A DNA stretch of 9,980 bases from an uncultured Ignavibacteriota bacterium. Lineage in GTDB: Bacteria > Bacteroidota > Ignavibacteria > Tepidaquicellales > Tepidaquicellaceae. Of the stretch, positions 1-4,877 are shown piece by piece. How positions within the stretch are numbered: the first letter of the stretch is position 1; the number at the start of each line of letters is the position of its first letter. The notes under the pieces are model-generated. The model worked only from the letters and a program-made list of their open reading frames with translations, did no database searches and had not been told where the DNA came from. Where the stretch lies: contig CALKAJ010000296.1 in NCBI GenBank assembly GCA_937983305.1, positions 1 through 9,980 on the forward strand, written 5' to 3'. The position numbers were made by a program, and so were the translations under genes.

Positions 1-45
1 CCACCGAGATCTACACTCTTTCCCTACACGACGCTCTTCCGATCT
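1..45 (+). other. Illumina P5/TruSeq universal adapter remnant (artefact)
   Basis: The first 45 bases match the 3' part of the Illumina universal adapter, from CCACCGAGATCTACAC through to GCTCTTCCGATCT. This is library-construction sequence, not genome. It is the reverse complement of the last 44 bases of the window, so both contig ends carry the same adapter. Genuine sequence begins near base 46. Confidence 0.98.
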
Positions 46-79
46 AATTTAAAAAAATGAAAAAACAAAAAATATAATA

Positions 80-943
80 TTGGGACTTAAACTTGAATAT
101 AAAGCGTCATTAAAAAGTACAGACTCAGAAGAGATACTTGATTTATTGATATATCGCCCTTTATCATTTCTGTTTGTAAAATCAATCATAAAAACAAATA
201 TCACTCCAAATCAAATTTCTTATGTTGCGTTATTTTTTGGAGTTCTTGCAGGATTTTTCTATGCATACGGAGTAGGTTTACCTTTTACTCTTGCCGCAAC
301 ATCGTTTTTTATTTGCAATACTCTTGACTGTGCAGACGGTCAGCTTGCAAGATTGAAGCACAACGGAACAAAAGTAGGAAGAATAATTGACGGCTTTATT
401 GACTATATAACGGCAATATCAACATTCATCGGGATTGGGTTAGCTTTAAAATTATCCGGCACACTTGAATTCCCATGGATTCTTACTATAGTTGCGGCTT
501 TGTCAAGAGCATTCCAGAATATGTCATTCGATTTTTACAGAAATATGTATCTGAGATATGTCTATTACAAAGTATCCGGGATTGACGAAGAGATAAAGGA
601 ATTTGAGGAAGAGAAGGAGAGACTGAAAAAAGAAAATGGAAGCGGATTTGAAAAATTTCTTGTTAACATATACATAAAATATTCAAAGATGCAGAAAAAT
701 GTTAACAAAGTACCTGCCTTGAAAATTTCTCCCGAGGAATACAAAAATAAAAACCAATTTATGCTCAGACTCTGGAGCTGGATTGGCTCAACAACGCATT
801 TGACTCTTGCAATTATATTTACTTTGTTTGACAGGGTGGATATATATTTATATCTGACGATAACACTTGGAAATTTTATATTAATTGTTTTGTTTTTAAT
901 ACAGAAGAGAATTATTTCTACTATACCGAAAGGAAATATGTAA
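80..943 (+). CDS. CDP-alcohol phosphatidyltransferase family membrane protein
   Basis: This is an integral membrane enzyme that should transfer a phospho-alcohol from a CDP-alcohol to a hydroxyl acceptor, releasing CMP. The family signature is complete: DxxDGxxAR at residues 83-91 followed by GxxxDxxxD at 100-108, giving metal and nucleotide ligands D83, D86, D104 and D108. A TPNQIS motif at 42-47 precedes the first membrane helix, as in many family members. Hydrophobic segments lie at about 45-65, 68-82, 110-125, 131-145, 235-250 and 256-276. A charged, probably helical cytosolic insert (about 165-230, rich in E and K) separates the first four from the last two. The start is uncertain. TTG at 80 is the first usable start after the in-frame stop at 50-52, no ribosome site is seen, and an out-of-frame ATG lies at 57. 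The next gene, a cytidylyltransferase, begins directly after the stop and probably makes the CDP-alcohol substrate. The family is certain; the substrate is unknown (inositol, choline, ethanolamine, glycerol or a phosphonate are all possible). Confidence 0.9.
   Translation: MGLKLEYKASLKSTDSEEILDLLIYRPLSFLFVKSIIKTNITPNQISYVALFFGVLAGFFYAYGVGLPFTLAATSFFICNTLDCADGQLARLKHNGTKVGRIIDGFIDYITAISTFIGIGLALKLSGTLEFPWILTIVAALSRAFQNMSFDFYRNMYLRYVYYKVSGIDEEIKEFEEEKERLKKENGSGFEKFLVNIYIKYSKMQKNVNKVPALKISPEEYKNKNQFMLRLWSWIGSTTHLTLAIIFTLFDRVDIYLYLTITLGNFILIVLFLIQKRIISTIPKGNM
928..934 (+). promoter_or_regulatory. Ribosome binding site of the cytidylyltransferase gene
   Basis: GAAAGGA lies inside the end of the upstream gene, nine bases before the ATG at 944. 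It is the only convincing Shine-Dalgarno-like site in the window. The other starts lack one, as is common in Bacteroidota relatives. It supports the ATG at 944 as the real start. Confidence 0.55.
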
Positions 944-1663
944 ATGAAAGCAGTACTGCTTGCGGCAGGTCTTGCAAAAAGATTGAGACCTTTAACCGAC
1001 TCAACACCGAAATGTTTGCTTGATATAAACGGGAAAAATTTATTGCACAGGGCAATTGAAAATATTGAGGCAAACGGTATAAAAGATTTTATAGTTGTTA
1101 CCGGATACAGAGAGAATATGATTATTGATTATATTAATGGAAATTTTAGTCATCTGAGTTTCGAGTTTCTTTCCAATAAAGATTATTCGAATAACAACAA
1201 CTCATATTCGCTTTGGATGACAAAGGATATTGCAGGAGACGAAATTCTTCTTCTTGACAGTGATATTTTATTCGAAAAAGAAATAATCAGGAAACTAATT
1301 GATTCCGGAAAAGGAACTTGTCTTGCTCTTAAAAAGCATAAACTCGATGAGGAGCAGATAAAAGTTCTGATGGATGAAGATTTAAAGGTAATTGAAATAG
1401 GTAAAGAAGTTGATTTACATAAAGCTCAGGGGGAATCAATAGGTATTGAAATTATTTCCGGAAAATTTTTAAAAGAGTTATATAATGTTCTGGATAGAAA
1501 AATAGCCCGCGAGAATAACGTGAACGAATTTTACGAAGTTTCGTTTCAGGAAGTTATAAACGACAATGTTTCGATGTATGGTGTAGATATTTCAGAATTC
1601 AGTTGCATAGAGATAGATACAGTTGGAGATTATGAAAACGCAAAATTAAATTTGAAAATCTGA
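944..1663 (+). CDS. LicC-like nucleotidyltransferase, probable CTP:phospho-alcohol cytidylyltransferase
   Basis: This is a soluble 239-residue nucleotidyltransferase of the sugar-phosphate NTP-transferase fold. The N-terminal nucleotide loop LAAGLAKRLRPLT (residues 6-18) is followed by TPK with K23. The loop has Ala where the common LAAGxGxR form has its second Gly. The metal-binding motif LLDSD (D105, D107) and a second acidic site at D225 (EIDTVGDY) are present. The stretch NNNNSYSLW (83-91) resembles the NN-x-YSL segment of LicC-type phosphocholine cytidylyltransferases and their phosphonate or inositol-phosphate relatives, so CTP is a likelier donor than dTTP or UTP. The ATG abuts the stop of the CDP-alcohol transferase gene, and GAAAGGA at 928-934 is a rare good ribosome site here. 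The pair suggests activation of a phospho-alcohol to its CDP derivative, then transfer. The exact substrate is inference, and a sugar-phosphate substrate is not excluded. Confidence 0.85.
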   Translation: MKAVLLAAGLAKRLRPLTDSTPKCLLDINGKNLLHRAIENIEANGIKDFIVVTGYRENMIIDYINGNFSHLSFEFLSNKDYSNNNNSYSLWMTKDIAGDEILLLDSDILFEKEIIRKLIDSGKGTCLALKKHKLDEEQIKVLMDEDLKVIEIGKEVDLHKAQGESIGIEIISGKFLKELYNVLDRKIARENNVNEFYEVSFQEVINDNVSMYGVDISEFSCIEIDTVGDYENAKLNLKI

Positions 1664-2631
1664 TGGCAAATCAAAATTACAAACCCGGTTTCTTTGGTTT
1701 TAGCTTATTTCCACCCGTTATTAAATTTCTGCTAATATCAAACGGAGCCGTATATTTATTACAACATTTTTTCCTACCCGCATTGAAAGTCGGAAGCGTA
1801 AGTGTCTATAAAGTTTTTTTCCAGCTTTTTGCACTTCAGCCGCTCCTTGATTTGAATGCAATACAAACTCCGATTTCCGGACCGTTTTTTCCGTGGCAGC
1901 TTATTACATATATGTTTATGCACGGGAGTTTTGGTCACCTGTTTTTTAATATGTTTGCTTTGTGGATGTTTGGCGTTGAGCTCGAGAATATCTGGGGTTC
2001 GAAGAAGTTTCTGATATATTATTTCATAACCGGAATAGGTGCAGGACTTGCCAATATATTAATTTCTCCTCTTTTTGCGGATGTTGCTCCAACAGTTGGA
2101 GCTTCGGGAGCAGTTTACGGAATATTAGTTGCATTTGGGATGTTATTTCCAAACAGAAATATTTATATCTACTTCCTCATACCTATTAAAGCAAAGTATC
2201 TTGTTATACTTTATATGGTAATTGAAGTCTTTTATGTCGGCTCACAGGCAGATTCAGGAATAGCACATATTGCTCACCTTGGAGGTGCAGTAGTCGGCTT
2301 TATTTATATACTGTCAATGAAAAACAAATTGGGATTTAACTTTGTGAATTTTAAAGATAAATCATCCGGAAGTTCAGGTTTTTTTAATTTCGGACAAAAA
2401 AGTCAAACCGGCAGGCCGCCTTTCAAGCAAAATAAGACCAATGTTGTAAATGCGGAATTTATGGAAATAAATACCGATAAAGCCGATATTAAAAAAGAAG
2501 AGGAAGAGAAGCAAAGGATTTCACAAAGCAAGATAGATACGATACTTGACAAACTTGCCGAAAAGGGTTACCAGAGTTTGACAGAAGAAGAGAAGAAAGT
2601 TTTATTTGAAGAGAGTAAAAAAATCAGATAA
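1663..2631 (+). CDS. Rhomboid family intramembrane serine protease with C-terminal soluble motif
   Basis: This polytopic membrane protease should cleave transmembrane substrates within the bilayer. The catalytic serine is S148 in GASG (146-149). The catalytic histidine is H205 in AHIAHLGG (201-208) at the start of the last core helix. H92 and N96 in the MHGSFGHLFFN segment (86-96) correspond to the oxyanion residues of GlpG-type rhomboids. Six hydrophobic segments span about residues 18-218. A low-complexity, polar linker (about 225-285) leads to a C-terminal motif at 290-320 (ILDKLAEKG, then SLTEEEKKVL). A motif of this kind is found at the end of many Bacteroidota and Ignavibacteria rhomboids, and its role is not established. 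The start ATG shares one base with the upstream TGA (TGATG), with no ribosome site, which implies translational coupling. Substrates cannot be inferred. Confidence 0.95.
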   Translation: MANQNYKPGFFGFSLFPPVIKFLLISNGAVYLLQHFFLPALKVGSVSVYKVFFQLFALQPLLDLNAIQTPISGPFFPWQLITYMFMHGSFGHLFFNMFALWMFGVELENIWGSKKFLIYYFITGIGAGLANILISPLFADVAPTVGASGAVYGILVAFGMLFPNRNIYIYFLIPIKAKYLVILYMVIEVFYVGSQADSGIAHIAHLGGAVVGFIYILSMKNKLGFNFVNFKDKSSGSSGFFNFGQKSQTGRPPFKQNKTNVVNAEFMEINTDKADIKKEEEEKQRISQSKIDTILDKLAEKGYQSLTEEEKKVLFEESKKIR

Positions 2632-4533
2632 TTGAATTATACAAAAAAAATCAGGCGGTTTAAAACAAGAGTTGTAAATATTGGTGAAGTTCCGCTCGGA
2701 GGAGATTATCCGGTCAGGCTGCAATCAATGACGACAACCGACACTATGGATACAAAAGCAACGGTTGAGCAATCAATCAGAATTATTGAATCCGGCTCTG
2801 ATTATGTAAGAATAACAGCACCAAGCATAAAAGAAGCAAAAAATCTTGAAGTAATAAAGAATGAAATTCGAAAATGCGGATTTAATACACCTCTGATAGC
2901 AGATATACATTTCACACCAAATGCGGCAGAGCTTGCGGCAAGAATAGTTGAGAAAGTGAGAGTAAATCCCGGTAATTATGCAGACAAGAAAAAATTCGAT
3001 ATTATAGAATATACTGATGCTCAGTACAATGAGGAGCTCGAAAGAATCAGGGAGAGGTTCACTCCGCTTGTTAAGATTTGTAAGGAATACGGGACTGCGA
3101 TGCGCATAGGGACAAACCATGGCTCGCTCTCCGATAGAATTATGAGCAGGTACGGCGATTCTCCGCTTGGAATGGTTGAGTCGGCTCTCGAATTTCTGAG
3201 AATCTGTGAAGATAATAATTATTATGATATTGTTCTTTCAATGAAGGCAAGTAATCCGGGAGTAATGATTGAAGCTTATAGATTGCTCGTTGAAAAGATG
3301 ATTTTAGAAAATATGAATTATCCACTTCACCTTGGTGTGACGGAAGCAGGTGACGGAGAAGACGGAAGAATTAAATCAGCTCTCGGAATTGGAGTGCTGC
3401 TTGAGGAAGGAATCGGTGATACAATAAGGGTCTCTTTAACCGAAGAGCCGGAATATGAAATTCCTGTGTGTAAAATTTTAACCAAAAGATATTTATATTC
3501 CGATTGCGATGAAATCTCAAATCCTTATACAGCAGGTGTAATCAACATAACTTCGCAAATTCCGGTATTGACTAAAGAAGTGGATAAAGCCGGTGGTAAA
3601 AATGTGCCTGTGGTAATACTTTCTCCATCGGAGGAATTTCTTTCTTCAGTTGAAAATTTTAAAGAAATCGGATATCTCTACAGCAAGACACTTGATAAGT
3701 GGACAATAGGAGATGTTGCTCCCGATTATATTTATCTTGGTTCAAAAAATATTGATTATAAATTGCCCGGTACACTTGTGAAAATATTTGATTATGAATA
3801 CTGGCAGAAATTAAATACTGAAGACAAAGCCGAATCAATGTCGTTTCTGAATGTAAATCAGTTTTTAAATACGAGTGAATTTTCAAGCAAGGGAAATTTT
3901 GTTGAATGTGAATTTTTGGATTTTACGGAGCAGCTGAAAAATAAAATCAAAGTAACGGAAAAAATTATTTTAGTTCTGAAGATTGGGATAAATATTACTC
4001 TGCCTGATTTAAAAAAGATTTATGGTGAATTTAGAAAAGTAGGATTACTTTGTCCTGTTGTGTTGAAATATAATTATTCAGGAATGAGCGGAGAAGAATT
4101 TTCGGTTTATTCCGCAACTGATGCAGGCGGAGTTTTTATTGAAAACAAAGGCTCAGGTATCTGGCTTGAATATTCCGATATTAAAAAAGCGAATACTGTT
4201 AGTTTTGGTATTTTACAGGCATCGCGCAGACGTATTTCGAAAACAGAATATATTTCCTGTCCTTCCTGCGGGAGAACTTTGTTTGATTTGCAGGAAACAA
4301 CAGCTATGATAAGAAATGCAACTAATCATCTTAAAGGTGTGAAAATTGCAATTATGGGCTGTATTGTTAATGGTCCGGGAGAGATGGCAGATGCGGATTA
4401 CGGCTATGTGGGGAGTGGTCCCGGAAAGATTACTCTTTATAAAAGCAAGGAAGTCGTAAAAAGAAATATTCCGTCGGAAAACGCATTAGCCGAGCTTATC
4501 AACCTCATTAAGGAAAACGGCGACTGGGTTTAA
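2632..4533 (+). CDS. ispG: 4-hydroxy-3-methylbut-2-enyl diphosphate synthase, long form
   Basis: IspG (GcpE) reductively converts MEcPP to HMBPP, the penultimate step of the MEP isoprenoid pathway, using a [4Fe-4S] cluster. The N-terminal TIM-barrel domain (about 1-275) has the family opening with KTR at 11-13, GEVPLGG and LQSMTTTDT, then ADIHF, KVRVNPGN and MRIGTNHGSLSDR. The C-terminal cluster domain (about 535-633) holds C543, C546 and C577, with E584 in NGPGE as the expected fourth ligand. Between them lies an insert of roughly 240 residues. It is the extra domain of the long IspG found in Chlorobi, Bacteroidota, Chlamydia and plants, whereas the short E. coli type has about 370 residues. 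The start is TTG directly after the rhomboid stop codon. The first in-frame ATG (residue 33) falls inside the conserved QSMT motif and would remove essential sequence, so TTG is preferred. Its presence implies the MEP rather than the mevalonate route. Confidence 0.97.
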   Translation: MNYTKKIRRFKTRVVNIGEVPLGGDYPVRLQSMTTTDTMDTKATVEQSIRIIESGSDYVRITAPSIKEAKNLEVIKNEIRKCGFNTPLIADIHFTPNAAELAARIVEKVRVNPGNYADKKKFDIIEYTDAQYNEELERIRERFTPLVKICKEYGTAMRIGTNHGSLSDRIMSRYGDSPLGMVESALEFLRICEDNNYYDIVLSMKASNPGVMIEAYRLLVEKMILENMNYPLHLGVTEAGDGEDGRIKSALGIGVLLEEGIGDTIRVSLTEEPEYEIPVCKILTKRYLYSDCDEISNPYTAGVINITSQIPVLTKEVDKAGGKNVPVVILSPSEEFLSSVENFKEIGYLYSKTLDKWTIGDVAPDYIYLGSKNIDYKLPGTLVKIFDYEYWQKLNTEDKAESMSFLNVNQFLNTSEFSSKGNFVECEFLDFTEQLKNKIKVTEKIILVLKIGINITLPDLKKIYGEFRKVGLLCPVVLKYNYSGMSGEEFSVYSATDAGGVFIENKGSGIWLEYSDIKKANTVSFGILQASRRRISKTEYISCPSCGRTLFDLQETTAMIRNATNHLKGVKIAIMGCIVNGPGEMADADYGYVGSGPGKITLYKSKEVVKRNIPSENALAELINLIKENGDWV

Positions 4534-4582
4534 ACCATCTTGCTACAAACGTACGACCCATACGGGGTCGGCTATCTCTGTA

Positions 4583-4602
4583 ATTCCGGCGTATGCCGGA
4601 AT
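4583..4602. repeat. Second palindromic repeat type (ATTCCGGC / GCCGGAAT)
   Basis: This perfect 8-bp inverted repeat with a GTAT loop sits between the first and second CTACAAAC units. It resembles the ATTCC-GGAAT hairpin repeats dispersed in many bacterial genomes and lacks the CTACAAAC tag, so it is probably a distinct element that landed inside the array. Confidence 0.7.
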
Positions 4603-4700
4603 CCATTTCTACAATAATTTTTTCTACAAACGTACAACCCCTATGGGGTCGGTCTTTCGAAATTTTCATATGCTACAAACGTTGCACCCCGAAGGGGTGC

Positions 4701-4722
4701 TAAAAAACCCCGTTAGGGGTTT
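4701..4722 (-). terminator. Possible secondary terminator formed by a repeat hairpin
   Basis: Read on the minus strand, the fourth array hairpin (AAACCCC, loop TAAC, GGGGTTT) is followed by further T residues, because the plus strand has six A's at 4702-4707. This is a weak intrinsic terminator arrangement and could back up the main ppdK terminator. The stem has only four GC pairs. Confidence 0.3.
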
Positions 4723-4820
4723 AATGTTTGTAGGAAAATGTTTTCTATTTTCAACTCCGTAGGAGTTGAACGTTTGTAGCAAGAGGGAATCTTCCATATA
4801 CCAAAACACTTCTAAATATA

Positions 4821-4849
4821 AAAAAAGCAGGCTATGAAATAGCCTGCTT
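4821..4849 (-). terminator. Rho-independent terminator of ppdK
   Basis: A perfect 10-bp stem (AAGCAGGCTA at 4825-4834 paired with TAGCCTGCTT at 4840-4849) has a five-base loop. On the minus strand it runs into a T tract (A's at 4821-4826 on the plus strand). It lies about 30 bases beyond the ppdK stop codon, the expected place for that gene's intrinsic terminator. The A-rich side also gives some symmetry, but no equivalent T run follows on the plus strand. Confidence 0.9.
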
Positions 4850-4877
4850 ATATTGGGGAGGGAGTTATGAGTTATGA

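Larger units (their letters stand above)
4538..4784. repeat. Array of five CTACAAAC-tagged hairpins with 15-bp inverted ends
   Basis: This compact array fills most of the gap between two convergent genes. Each unit is a CTACAAAC tag plus a short GC-rich hairpin. Three units read on the plus strand: tags at 4543, 4624 and 4673, with hairpins at 4554-4570, 4635-4651 and 4684-4700. Two read on the minus strand: hairpins at 4705-4722 and 4750-4770, with tags at 4726-4733 and 4772-4779. Loops are 3-5 bases. Stem sequences differ (CGACCC, ACCCC, GCACCCC, AAACCCC, TTCAACTCC) while complementarity is mostly kept. The outermost sequences, 4538-4552 and 4770-4784, are perfect 15-bp inverted repeats. 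This looks like a family of REP-like or MITE-like elements that may be spread through the genome. No transposase is present here. It could also act as a transcription barrier between the converging genes. Confidence 0.85.

Noticed and set aside
57..77. Six-codon leader peptide starting at ATG 57
   Set aside because: It has no ribosome site, no terminator-antiterminator structure and no run of regulatory codons. More likely chance, or a trace of an indel near the contig end.
4121..4309. Small open frame of 62 codons within ispG
   Set aside because: It lies in another frame of a strongly conserved gene that includes the cluster cysteines. It shows no start site and no recognisable protein character.
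4705..4722. Intrinsic terminator for ispG on the plus strand
   Set aside because: The stem has few GC pairs and on the plus strand is followed by only three T's before AATG, so it lacks a proper T tract in that direction. The arrangement suits the minus strand better.
4538..4784. CRISPR array
   Set aside because: The repeated units are short hairpins in both orientations with unequal spacing. There are no constant direct repeats with uniform spacers and no cas genes.
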